Source: Phoma sp. XZ068 | Lineage: Eukaryota; Ascomycota; Dothideomycetes; Pleosporales; Didymellaceae | Direction: 5' to 3' | Length of the DNA stretch: 64,000 nucleotides | Assembly: GCA_004835665.1 (NCBI GenBank) | Contig: RBKR01000008.1 | Location: forward strand, 992,001-1,056,000 | In this document: piece by piece, positions 23,601 to 34,259 of the stretch | Numbering within the stretch: the first letter of the stretch is position 1 | How the letters are laid out: every line of letters starts with the position of its first letter | Translations under genes and position numbers: made by a program | The notes under the pieces: model-generated | The model's input: only the letters and a program-made list of their open reading frames with translations | The model's database searches: none | What the model was told of the DNA's origin: nothing

Positions 23601-25517
23601 ATGTCCAGGTCTTGGTGCAGGCGAGGGAGAGTTCAGCTGGCTGGCATGAACCGAGTGTCGTAGTAGACTCTTTCCTATTTCAGCACGCTCTGCTCGTACT
23701 TCTCCTGGGTTTGTGAATCGGAAAATATGGAAGTCGCCGAGGATAATGCGGTGGCCGCTTCGAAGCTGCATTGGCTTGTCTATTCGCAGACCATTCACCA
23801 TGATACTCGCCCCTTCCTGTGGTACCACAGTGACTGTGCCGTCCACATTCTCGAGGTTGCAATGGTGCGCAAGTATCTGCGAGCCATTCAAGCGGATCGT
23901 CGCGGTCTGGTCTTTGGTATCGGAGTTACCCACGGTCGTTGTTCCTGGTTTGAGATTGTAGATGAGGCACTCATTCATAAGCGCATCGTCACTCAGATTG
24001 ACCAAATGGGGCATATTCTTTGGTGTGGAGAGACCAACGAATCCCTTCTCAATGCTGATACCAAGCTCTTCCAGAGCAGCCTCTCGCTCCTTGTGGATCT
24101 CCTCAGTCTTAAGAAGTTTCTCCTCCCAGGTCTGGTTGAGGTCTTTGTACAGCTTCTCCGACTGGTTCAACTTCTCCACGATTTCAGCCTTGGAGACCTT
24201 CTTCTCGGTCCCGTCCGCTTCAGTAATCGTGACGATCTGCTGTTCCAGCGGTGTGCCCGGTGCATACTGTTCTGCGACCATACCACTTCCGCCGCCTCCT
24301 CCGCCTCCGCTGAGCTGCGAACGAAGTTTTGCCAGCTCTTCGTTCAATTCTCGAATCATGCGCGCATTTGGGTCTTCGTTGACGACGGCGTGGTTCTTGA
24401 TGCGTTTCGCGGAGTCGGCATATCGAAGCGTAGACAGGGTTTCATCAAAGTTGATATCCGCTGGCGAGATGGCTGCAACCATGGCAGTCATACTGTTTCC
24501 TCCTAGCGAGTCCTTCAGCAGCCAAGTCAGAACGGAATCTCGGTATGGTACTTGGGTCTTCTTTTTCCCTGTCGATTGATCTGCTAGTGCTGCAATAACA
24601 CGTCCCAGGGTAGATAGAGATCTGTTGATCTCTGCACCTTCCTTCAGTCGTGCTCCTGTAGCACCTGTGGACTGCGCTCTTTCTGAACCAGCCAAATCGA
24701 CTAAACTGATCTTTGCAACTCTTTCTCCGCTCAGCCCGGCCTGTGTGTCGTGGCGCTTTTGTGTGAGGGTTACGGTGAAGACGGCGTGCGAACGAGACGA
24801 GGTCTCGTTCATGTTCGTCGCCGCAACGGTACGGGCCTTGTTTCCTTCGTCCATCAAGTTTTCGATATCCGGGAAGGACTGCACCACCAGCTTCGCCAAG
24901 TCTTCAACGTATGGACCGGTCGAAGGGTGCTCTCGGACCCTTAAGTTACCCTTATTCGAGGGGTTCAAAAGATCGCGAACACGTTCGTTGTAGATTTCCA
25001 AATATGACACCTCCACCGTACAGCTTAAATTCTTGTCCTTTTGCATCTCATCAATCCTTTCGAACATGTCTTGACAAATCTTGGGAATGATTCCGTACTC
25101 TTGCCCATAACCCATCATCGAGTATGATTTTCCGGAACCAGTCTGACCATACGCAAAGATACAGTTGTTGTATCCTTGGAAGGCATTGTCCAGCAACGGC
25201 TTCCCCAGATCTTCGTGCAGATTGTCCTGTCCGGCATAGTTGGGGGCATCGCGGTCGAAGGACCAGTATGAGCGATCGAAGGCAAATGTCTTGGTGCCTT
25301 CGGCGGCAGCTTTCGCGGCTTTTCCCTGGACAGAAACGTTCGATGGCGGTCTGAGGATGGTTTGGTCGCCTTTCATCTCAACAATACACTGTGCATTGCG
25401 CTGCTTCTCTGCGCCCTATCAGCCACGAATCACTTAGATACTCTGTTCGAGCATACCTCGTCCGTTAAAGGGCCTACACCTCACCACCACCTTGATGTTG
25501 CCGCCGCCGGACGCCAT
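20622..25517 (-). CDS. uncA: Kinesin-3 motor (UncA / KIF1A type) with FHA and PH domains
   Basis: Two exons, 25517-25457 and 25408-20622, give 1615 residues. The 50-bp intron near the N-terminus rejoins RPFNGR to EKQRNAQCIVEMK. The motor domain shows the P-loop GQTGSGKS at about 108-115, switch I NETSSRSHAVF and switch II DLAGSERAQSTGATG. After a Gly-rich neck hinge come coiled coil, an FHA domain (about 480-590, PHLVNLSDDALMNECLIY), further coiled coils, the KIF1B-like/DUF3694 region, and a C-terminal PH domain (about 1500-1610, ending KSEREKIEWILRID). These domains match Aspergillus nidulans UncA in order and length. UncA moves early endosomes, and cargo riding on them, towards microtubule plus ends during hyphal growth; the PH domain binds membrane lipid. 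The assignment to UncA is by domain order. Confidence 0.93.
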
Positions 25518-25814
25518 GATGTCTGACTAATTATTCTTAAGATCCAAGATTAGGTGGGTGCTGTGTAAAGGAGTGTATGCCAGTCGAGGCCGAGTTTATG
25601 CGGCGCTCATGTGCGGAACATGGAGCACATACACCACGGCCTGGTATGTGAAAGTCGTCCCAGAGAAGTAAAGGAGGCGGTCAGTAGTGGAGCAGTGCCA
25701 CGGTTGTTATGGTCGAGTCGCGGCAACTAATAACGCGTGAATCCTTGCCCATGCTCTGGCTTGGACCCTGCTTCTTGGCGCCTGTCATCCGTCATCTGTC
25801 GCGTAAACTTCCAG
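25518..25814. promoter_or_regulatory. Short divergent promoter shared by kinesin-3 and TRM5
   Basis: About 297 bp separate the kinesin ATG (minus strand) from the first in-frame ATG of TRM5 (plus strand), so both promoters must lie in or near this stretch. No specific factor site was assigned. Confidence 0.5.
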
Positions 25815-27327
25815 ATGACTGGAGACGGGCAAATTCGCAGAACCACACACAACGATCCCCCTGCCTGTCGCATTGCAGGTCCCATGGCTGAAGACATGTT
25901 TGCGCCGCCTGTGAACCGTGCCATGAAGGTGCTGGACCGCAGCTTCTTCCAGAAAACTATCCCTGCCTCCGCCGCGAGAATCTTCAAGCCACAGGATATT
26001 GCGCGCTGCCGCAAGGAGCTGCAGCTCAGCAAAGACACACTTCCCAACAACCGCATACAGCCTGTACGGACGGATCCGGATGCAGAGCGCGCGCAGAGAG
26101 GCGGGAAATGCCTCATTCTGAAGCCTGAGATTGTGCACAACGGTAAGTTTGCTACCCCACACGACATCCCGGGGTGCTGAGTCTGAACGGCAGGCAGATC
26201 GCACAACATGGAGCCCTAAGCTGCGCGACCTCGAGCAGGATGGCACGCTCGGTGTCATCCCCTACCAACTGCACCTTGACTACGACTACTTCACCTACTC
26301 GGAGATTACAAGCGCCACCATTCCCCCGCCTGAGAAGAAGAACGACGACGAGATACCACAGGGCTTCACACTGGCCGGGCATGTCGCCCACCTTAACCTG
26401 CGCGAGCGCTACTGGCCCTACAAGCATCTCATCGCCACCGTCCTCGCAGATAAGAACCCCATGGTGAAGACTGTCATCAACAAACTCGACAATGTCGGCA
26501 GCGAAAACGCCTTCCGCACATTCCAGTACGAAGTCCTCGTCGGCGAAGACGATCTCAACGTCGAAGTTCACGAGCAAGGTTGCACATTCAAGTTCGACTT
26601 TGCCAAAGTCTACTGGAATACGCGCCTGCACACTGAGCACGAGCGGCTATGCGACATCTTCCAGGAGGGCGAGGCCATCTGCGATGTGACAGCAGGCGTA
26701 GGCCCCTTCGCCGTGCCAGCAGGGAAGAAGCGCTGCTTCGTCTGGGCCAACGACTTGAACCCAGAGAGCTACAAGAGCCTGGAGAATAACGTCAAGATCA
26801 ACAAGGTCGGCGACTATGTGCGCGCTTTCAATTCAGACGGCACGGACTTCATCCGCACAGCATCGCACGAGCTGCTCACGAGCCAGCACGCCGTCGACAT
26901 CATGCCCAAAACCAAGTTCTCGCGCAGCAATCCACCAAAAGAGAAGCCCGCACCCTTGAAGACCCTCACACAACCGCTCATCTTCAGCCACTACGTCATG
27001 AACCTGCCCGCCAGCGGGATAAACTTCGTCTCTAGCTTCATCGGCCTGTATGCCAACGTCCCCGGCGTCCCGGTTGAAGAGATCAAAAAGCTGTTCGAGG
27101 GCAGGAAGATGCCCATGGTACATGTGCATTGTTTCAGCACCAAGAGCGACGACAACGTGCAGGAGACGAAGGAAATCTGTGAGGAGCTGAGCAGGCAGAT
27201 GGACTACACTATTACGCCCGACATGCCTGAGGTGGACATTTACGATGTCAGGGACGTGGCGCCGAAGAAGCGGATGTTCTGCGCTACATTCAGGTTGCCC
27301 GAGGAAGTTGCTTTCAGGCAGGTTTGA
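25815..27327 (+). CDS. TRM5: tRNA (guanine37-N1)-methyltransferase Trm5
   Basis: Two exons, 25815-26142 and 26198-27327, separated by a 55-bp GT-AG intron that rejoins KPEIVHN to DRTTWSPKL, give 485 residues from the ATG at 25815. A second ATG at 25884 (MAEDMFAPPVNRAMKVLD) sits in a good Kozak context and may be the main start; the extra 23 residues could then be a mitochondrial leader, since Trm5 often serves both compartments. The enzyme uses S-adenosylmethionine to make m1G37 in tRNAs, preventing frameshifting. Seen in sequence: the Trm5/Tyw2 N-terminal region (LDYDYFTYSEI), the SAM-binding motif CDVTAGVGPFAVPAGKK, the ribose-binding WANDLNPESYKSLENN, and the catalytic-motif region MNLPASGINF. 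The length agrees with the fungal family. Confidence 0.92.
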
Positions 27328-27541
27328 GGCCCGGCGTGTTTGCTTAGACGCGGTTATAGACAAAAGGTCAGATCTCTTCTCAAAAGTGGCATCGATACCC
27401 GTAAGATTTTATAGTGCTTCAAAACGCTACGAAGCTTTTTCCTGTCCACTTGCTTACTCCGCACATTTTCCTTTCGCTCATACGCACTGTTCGCCACATA
27501 TCCCTTCACATGGTCACATACTCTGTAACGTTTGCAGCGCC

Positions 27542-30500
27542 TTACATGTCCATCAGCATCTCGTCTTCAATGCCGTTGCCACCGTCATCCTCGGTCTTGA
27601 CAATTCGCACAGGCGAGCTCTGCCTTCCAGCATCACCATTCAGGTCGACGAACTGCGAAAAGTCAAAGTCGTCTCCATATGCCTCGGATTCAATCGCAGC
27701 ACTCGTAGCCGCATGATTCGCCTCGGACTCTGCACTGTCGTCGCCGCACCTGTAGCCTGCTTGTTGGTGAGATGTACCAATACTACCATCAATATCCTGA
27801 GAGTCCTTGCTTTGATCAGTAGAAACGGGCGTGTATCGGTCTTTAGTGACGACCGCGCGCACAGCGTCCTTCCCCTCTTCTTCCCTGCGCACGTCGAGGA
27901 AGCGCTGGATCCCCTCGTGCAGCACGCCACAGACTTCTACTCCGTCCATCTTTTCGAATACAGCGTGTAGCATGCCGTCGATATTGGTCGCCCACTCCAT
28001 GATTTTGCGCTCAGAGATGGATGTAGCGAAGACATCGAAGGCATCTGTATTGTCATAACCCCACTCGAGACTGTTGACAGTCATGTCGAGTTTGCGAGCT
28101 TGTTGTACAATGGAGGTGACGGAGGTGTTTGTTGAAGAAAATAGATTGTGAGTCTCGAAGCCATGGAGTACAAGGTTGAAGGGGAGAGTGGAGGATCTGG
28201 TTCGGTGGAGACCGCCTTCTATCGTTCGGCGACGTTGACGCTGGGTTGTAGGTCGAGACATAGATGCAATACCTGAAGCCCCAGTTCTACGTACGGGGCT
28301 TGAGGCTGAGTCTGGCGAGATCCCTTGGTGAAATTGGAAGACTGCATCCATCTCTCGAGTCGTGTTTAGTGCGGGTTGATACGAGTCGGCAGATTTCGGC
28401 CTGCACGGCGAGCTTTGCGGTGTATCTTCTTGCCCAGCATATGCTTGGGGTTGTTTTACAACGTGCTGTGGTTGCGAATTTCTGGACCGAGGAGAGGAGG
28501 TGACATCACGTGGCGCACGTCTCGGCTGGCTGAAGAAGTCACGGATATCAGTATTGTTCTCTGCTGCCCTTCTTCGCTCAACCGCACGTTCCGCTGCCGG
28601 TAGTACCAACGACCTCTGCAAGTTGAACGTGTCATCGTTCGTAGAGAGAGACAACCCTTGCTTTCGATTACGCCTTTGCGGGCGAGAAGCTTTTGGTACG
28701 TTACCCATGCGCTGACCGAACCAAGTATCGTCGGACTGCGGCTCGAATGGCCTATTCTTGAAGCGAATCCTGGACTTCTGGCTAGGTCGTGAGATTACCG
28801 GGCCTCCAAATGAAGTATTCGAGATAGGGGGTTGAGATGCTGGCTGAGTGAAGCCCGGAGGCATGTCGTCAAATGCTGGCAGATCAGGAGCACGGCACGC
28901 CAGTGGCTTCTGACTATCACTCAATATAGGTACATCGGGAGAAGAAGGCCACGGCATGCGTTGAATGCTTCGCTGAAGCTCGTCATTGACTTGGTCTGGG
29001 AGCAAGGTGGGTTGTGATGATCTCTGAGGGGTCAGAGGCTCAGTGATCCTGATCCTAGATTCATATGGTATAGCTCCTGATGCAAGAAACTGTGGTGATG
29101 TACACTCATCGCTTTGGCTCCTCGCTGGACTCAGCAACTGTCCGTTCCCAGTTGACTTTTTGGGCTTGATGGGAGCGTTCATGCGGGCAAATGTCCAAGG
29201 GTTGGAGATGGCTGCGCCACGAAGACCTTCTTCCTCCTCGACTATGACAGGTGCGTTCTCTTGCAGGGAATCGAGGTCTTCCTCGTCGATCCCATACATA
29301 CTTGACCGCCAGCGTGGTTGCTGGCTCCATACTGTCAAGCTAGAACTCTCAGTCTCTTCGATTGATGCTTCTCGATTCATCGAGGGTGTGCGTGGTCGTT
29401 GCATCACCTCCTCGACGTTAGATGTCTGAATTGAATGCGGAGCCATCATGCCTTCAGGCTTGATCTCCTCATTAGCTCTACCACTGCTGACGCTCTCCGG
29501 GTAGTATGAGACAAGCAGTTGGTTGACCATCGTAATGATCAAGTCCTCATCATTAAAGATCACGTCGTCCTTTGCAGGCTCAACGTTCGTGTCGTAGCTG
29601 TCGGCCGGACAGATGATGTTCAGGCAGAAGAACGGGTCCTTCGTATGCCCAAGAGTCGTATTAGCTTTGCGAAGATTATCTCTGGTAGCGGTTGCGATCT
29701 TCTTGAAGGTACCTCGGCTGGAAGACACTGGTCTGGAGTCGATTGAGATGAAAGCGCCATGGTTTGCGACCTTCGATCCAATTGCAGTTGGCTTTGGTAA
29801 AAGCCCATGCAGTTCGAAGCCGTTCATCTCGACTGCTCTCCAGTCACATTGTAAGGCACACTCTTTGCCAACGATCTTAAGAGCAGCATCTTCGACGTTG
29901 GCCTTGGCCTTGGGTGCATAGACGAAATCAGCATTACAATTCTTCGCCTTCAAGACGTGCAGCCTGAACCGAACGGCAGGCCTTGCGAGTGCGTAGGCCT
30001 GTATGAGACGTCGCACTTTAGCGAGACATTTCACCGAACTTTTGACGGCCAAGTCCTTCCGAACCTTCGCTGATTCCAGAAATTTTGCGACCTTGACTGT
30101 TGTGCCGACCGGATGCGAGTCGCGCTCGGTTCTATACTGTTGTCAGTGTCGTGACTGACTTACCACTCCGTCGACGAACTCACGAAGCAAGCTCGCCGTT
30201 GCGCTGATATGTGAGTTTCACAGCCACTGTCTCGGCCTCCACGCGAGTCGTGATTGATATTGTGCCGCTCATGTCGGCTATGCTTGCGAGTGCCTCACCG
30301 CGAAACCCGAGCCACTTGCCTCCTACCTCTCTCAAATCGTGAAAGTCTCTGATCTTACTGGTGCAATAACGGCGGCAGACGAGCGCTCGATCCTCGCTGG
30401 GAATGCCATGGCCATCATCCTTGACTTGAATCGCGTCGGTGGTGTTAGCAGTGATGTCAACGAAGATGCTCTTCGCTCGAGCATCAAGAGCGTTATCGAT

Positions 30501-30620
30501 GAGCTCCTTGACGACTGAGCTAGGGTCAGTGAGCAGTTGGCGAGAGCCTATTTGGCGTACAGTCTTCGATGGGAGTGCAGCAATGCTCGGCGGCGGGCTG
30601 CTGTTTGCTTCCTCTGTCAT
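27542..30620 (-). CDS. MutL-family mismatch repair protein without the endonuclease motif (Mlh2/PMS1-like)
   Basis: Two exons, 30620-30184 and 30131-27542, with a 52-bp intron joining GELAS to TERDSHPVGTTVKVAKFLES, give 1008 residues. The GHKL ATPase module is complete: KELIDNALDARA with Glu39 and Asn43, DDGHGI at 68-73, and GFRGEAL at 105-111. The transducer domain follows (KCLAKVRRLIQAYALARP). The middle (about 330-800) is long, charged and disordered. The C-terminal region does not show the DQHA(X)2E(X)4E metal-binding signature of Pms1/PMS2 and Mlh3. That points to an Mlh2/human PMS1-type partner of Mlh1 that is not itself a nuclease. The exact orthology is inferred and should be tested against the other MutL paralogs. 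Confidence 0.82.
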
Positions 30621-31019
30621 AGTAACCAGTGTTTGCAGAGTGTCACGATATTGATCAACCTTGGTTTGAGCTCAGTATGTGGTGAGCTTGTTGGCTTGCT
30701 CGACCAGCGCGTCGTGCCTTCCCTTGTTGTTTGACCACCAGCCCAGATGGCTGGGTCAACCGCGCAAGCGGCACGCCTTCAGGACATGGGCACAATGAGG
30801 CTTGAAATATCTACCCATCGTGCTCTTACAAATGCAAACAGTCCTCATGAAGTTTTATTGCGGTGTTCGGCCTAATTAATGTCGGTGGGGCCTGCACAAC
30901 AGGGGTGTCAACCAAGTTCAAGCGGAATGGCTCCACTGGCTAAATTACACCAAATCCCTCCTGTTCTTATATTTAGCACAGTGCTTGCTCGTCTCCAGCC
31001 TCATGTACGTGTTATCTTT

Positions 31020-31598
31020 ATGATGCCAACTCAACCCTCAGAGGAACTCAGGGCGAGGGAGGAACGAGAGATTTCAGGTCGGGAGGAACGAGAGAGGTCA
31101 GCTCGGGAGGAGGGAGAGAGTTCAACGCGGGAGGAACAAGAGAGTTCAACTTGGAGGGAACAAGAGAGTTCAATTGAAGAGGAACAGCAGCGACAACAGC
31201 AGACGCCATCAACACCACCCCGCAACCGATTTCTATCAAGAGATGAGCGCATACAGGTGCAGACCCTTCGCCGGGCTGGTCATACACACAAGTTTATTGC
31301 CAACCTACTCGGGATTACAGTAAGACAAGTCAGCTATACAATTGCTAGCAAACAGGTCACACCAAAGAAACGAGAGGGGCGCCCACGAACCCTTGCGGAT
31401 GCCCAGATAGATGAGCTTGAAGCTTTTACCCGATCCTTAGGTCAAGCACATCGGATGAGCTACCGGGCTCTTGCCACGGGTCCCTTTGAGAAATGGGGTG
31501 TATCAGAGGATGTGATCCGTAGAGCTCTACAGAGGAGGGGACACACGCGCAAGACTGTCCGTGCCAAGACATCTCTTACGGGAAATACTATGAAGTAG
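31020..31598 (+). mobile_element. Truncated Tc1/mariner-type transposase (helix-turn-helix half only)
   Basis: From the ATG at 31020 (the frame is open from an earlier ATG at 30879) the frame encodes 192 residues. It has an Arg/Glu/Ser repeat stretch, then a transposase N-terminal DNA-binding region: FLSRDERIQVQTLRRAGHTH, FIANLLGITVRQVSYTIASK, then KREGRPRTLADAQIDEL and a second helix-turn-helix part ending VIRRALQRRGHTRKTVRAK. Fungal Tc1/mariner (DDE_3) transposases continue with a catalytic DDE domain of about 200 residues. Here the frame stops at 31598 and no DDE motif follows, so the element is a dead fragment. A TIR-like start may lie near 30897 (CAACAGGGGTGTCAACC), but no matching inverted copy was found downstream. 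It sits between two repair-related genes. Confidence 0.75.
31060..31190 (+). repeat. Degenerate tandem repeat in the transposase leader
   Basis: Five to six imperfect copies of a roughly 24-27-bp unit built around GGGAGGAACGAGAGAG encode (R)EERE-SGREERERSA-type peptides. It is purine-rich on the plus strand and probably arose by slippage. Confidence 0.65.
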
Positions 31599-31968
31599 AT
31601 ACGAAGCGCGGCATCATCCACCAGTTGAGGATGCTTTCAATTTAGCCAATCAGAGCGCTTTCGCGCCGTCATCGGGAACCACGAACTTCACGGAGCGTGC
31701 ATTGAGTCGCCTCCATCTCTTTAACAACAACCTTCCTTCCTAGCTACTCCCAAAGTAATCGACTCTTTACACTTTAACCCTTGTTCCCCGTGGTTTGTTT
31801 GTTACGTTGTGTGCTCGCACAGCTTCTAAACGCACGGATCGAGAGCCCCACTTTTGATTCGAAGGTGGTACGGGCTATTTCGCGGCATCAGTAGATACTG
31901 TATGTACTGCTCGCGGTTAGATTGACTGCGCTGACCATATAGTTCCTAGTTTTGCAGCGAGGGAACAA

Positions 31969-32865
31969 ATGTCATACACAACAGATGCTCAACGTTGGCG
32001 CGCATTAGCGACTCGCGACGCCAACGCCAACGGGCACTTCTTCTATTCAGTCAAGTCAACGCAGATCTACTGCAGACCAACTTGTCCTGCAAGACTTGCG
32101 CGACGAGCAAACATAAGTTTCCAGAAAACGATCGCGGAAGCGGAAGCGTTAGGTTTCAGGGCATGCAAGCGATGCAGGCCGAACGTCGAGAATGAGGACC
32201 CCCAGGACAAGGCTGTAGCTAAGGCAATGGCTTTTATCGAAGAGGCGGCAAAGAAGGGCGAAGCAAAGAGTTTAAAGCTGCATGATCTTGCGAAGAAAGT
32301 AGGACTTACTCCGAGATACTTCCACAAGATCTTCAAAGACAAGACCGGCACGACACCACGAGAGTACACAAACATAGTCGCTGCGCAACACGATGGATCA
32401 AGTCCATCATCCGGGTCTGACTCGAGTCTATCGCATGTAGAGTCCTTCGACTGGGATACCTTCGACATTTCAGAGCTGGCAGAATATCAATTCGACTCGA
32501 ACGCCTTGTTGAACGACAATGACTTCATGGCGAAGGCAACAGAAACCGCAGCTGCTGGTTTCGGAGAGGCTCCAAATGCCCCGCTGCAAGCCTGGTACGC
32601 TGGATCGTGTGGGCTGGACAACTCAGACACTGATTCCACACTATCGAGTGAGCAGCTGTCAGTCCTCGGCAAGCTGGACACCACTTTAATCAACTTCGGA
32701 CAATATCAAGCTACGAAGTCGATAGCCCGGGATTTGACATTGGACTTTGACCTCGATATGGCAATGCTACTTCAGAACGACATAGCAAATGTCGACTTTT
32801 CACTGGACATGGCGCACGACTTCAGTGTATCGAATGCTCCAATCGCCACAGAGTCACTGAGCTGA
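31969..32865 (+). CDS. Ada-like methylphosphotriester sensor / transcription regulator
   Basis: Single exon, 298 residues. The N-terminus matches the Ada metal-binding domain (PF02805): FYSVKSTQIYCRPTCPAR and ACKRCRP give the four zinc cysteines at 35, 39, 66 and 69, Cys35 being the counterpart of the methyl-accepting cysteine of bacterial Ada. A single AraC-type helix-turn-helix follows (about 82-135, LHDLAKKVGLTPRYFHKIFK, then TTPREY). The O6-methylguanine transferase half of bacterial Ada is absent. The remaining ~160 residues are acidic and hydrophobic (FDWDTFDISELAEYQFD, LDFDLDMAMLLQND), resembling a eukaryotic activation domain. In bacteria, methyl transfer from phosphotriesters to this cysteine turns Ada into an activator of alkylation repair. 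A similar sensor role in the fungal nucleus is inferred. Confidence 0.88.
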   Translation: MSYTTDAQRWRALATRDANANGHFFYSVKSTQIYCRPTCPARLARRANISFQKTIAEAEALGFRACKRCRPNVENEDPQDKAVAKAMAFIEEAAKKGEAKSLKLHDLAKKVGLTPRYFHKIFKDKTGTTPREYTNIVAAQHDGSSPSSGSDSSLSHVESFDWDTFDISELAEYQFDSNALLNDNDFMAKATETAAAGFGEAPNAPLQAWYAGSCGLDNSDTDSTLSSEQLSVLGKLDTTLINFGQYQATKSIARDLTLDFDLDMAMLLQNDIANVDFSLDMAHDFSVSNAPIATESLS

Positions 32866-33666
32866 CCACCCGTTGACATTACGGAGGTCGCATATACATA
32901 GTTCAAATTGAGAGCACGTGGGCTCAGTGCGACATAGGCACTGTAGTAGATAGAGAAAAATATATTCGTCCACTCTTGCTATATCGCTGGTTCCATACTG
33001 GTGCTGTCCGTGCAATGTGCTGCAATCCGCCTCCATATTTTCGAGGATAGGGCTCCACCAGCAGTAATGAAACGGACGTGTACGTGCAACGTGTGGAGAT
33101 AAGTATACGTTGGAGAGAGACGGCTGGCCATCGCATCGTTCGATCGGATCACGGTCACCTGTAACTTCAATGTAAGCATATGCCGACTTGAAAGTGCTTG
33201 CAACGTAGAGGGAGGTATTCGCTCTCAGCGACCGATTTATAAGCAGCGACGGCGTAACATATGTCGATGCTAGCCATACCTTTTCCGGCTCTTCCTATAG
33301 ATTGATATGGTCTGATGTATCTCATCTTGTAGCGTGGGATGGGGGTACTTTGCAAGAAAAAGAACGTACCACTGATAGCGCATAGGCTCCATCGTTACTG
33401 TTCGTTAGCAAGAGTGTAAGTCATTAACAAGCACAAGCGAAAGCTGCGTAGAGCGACTGGCTATTGGCGCATAATAGGCGCAAATTGTTCGTGTTGTCGA
33501 GCTGGTGAAGCTTTGTTGGAAAAGTTGACGAGACCCACGCGAACCGCCAAGCTCGCTAACTGCATTGAGCCCTAGCCCACCTGGCACGCCAATTCCCAGC
33601 ATTTGCTCACAGTACACATTACTATTCCACAAGACAGTCATAGCTGTCTCCTCAATTATGACAGGA
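32866..33666. other. Convergent intergenic region
   Basis: About 800 bp between the Ada-like gene and the stop of the phenolic acid decarboxylase gene. Short chance frames only; nothing recognised. Confidence 0.5.
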
Positions 33667-34259
33667 TTAGAAGGTAGGGTCATCTTCACTAATAGGTATC
33701 AGGTCACCCTTGCCCTGAAACAAACTTTGTCAGTCCCATTCGAACTCTGAAGAGGAAGACTTACCTTGAACACTTCAATAATATGCGCTTGCTCGCTCAA
33801 CATGAACCGGCTGGCTTGATTCCCTACATCGGCCAGCTTCCTCCATGTCTCCAGGCTTTCCTTGTGTCTTTTGTCTCCATGCGCGACTTCCGCCTGCTTC
33901 CAGTGCCCTTCGGAGAACGAGATCAATGTTGTGATCTTCTTCTGCGGAATGTCATAGACGGCAGAAACTACAGTTCCAGTCTCTTCAAGCCAGTTGATCT
34001 GCCAAAGCTCGCCAGGGCGGATGCACTGATATGTCGCTCTTTGATAATTGATCCTGCCAGCCATAGGCCCGCCATGAATGGCGTAGACCACTCGGTCATC
34101 TGAAAAGCACCACAGTTCATATCGCCACTTTTCCGGGTTACCATCATTGTCCTGCGCGTCGTAGTCGTAGATTAGATGTGTGTCTTTGATGTCTTCGTCA
34201 AAGGACGAGTGCAGCGGAGTATTCGTCAGAAAGTCTGGGAGTTTGTCGCCTGGAGCCAT
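33667..34259 (-). CDS. Phenolic acid decarboxylase (PAD family)
   Basis: Two exons, 34259-33765 and 33714-33667, give 180 residues. The 50-bp intron near the 3' end joins IIEVFK to GKGDLIPISEDDPTF; without splicing a different, unlikely tail would be read. The enzyme removes CO2 from hydroxycinnamic acids such as ferulic and p-coumaric acid to give vinyl phenols, without a cofactor. Family hallmarks: LIYDYDA, WRYELWCFSDDRVVYAIHGG, GPMAGRINYQRATYQCIRPG, LWQINWLEETGTVVS, and ITTLISFSEGHW, which cover the small beta-barrel and its Tyr/Arg/Glu active-site region. The length equals that of bacterial PADs (about 160-180). PAD genes are common in bacteria and scattered in fungi that meet plant phenolics, where the role is detoxification. 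Confidence 0.92.

Noticed and set aside
33405..33689. Minus-strand frame downstream of the phenolic acid decarboxylase
   Set aside because: It overlaps the short second exon in another frame and has no family features.
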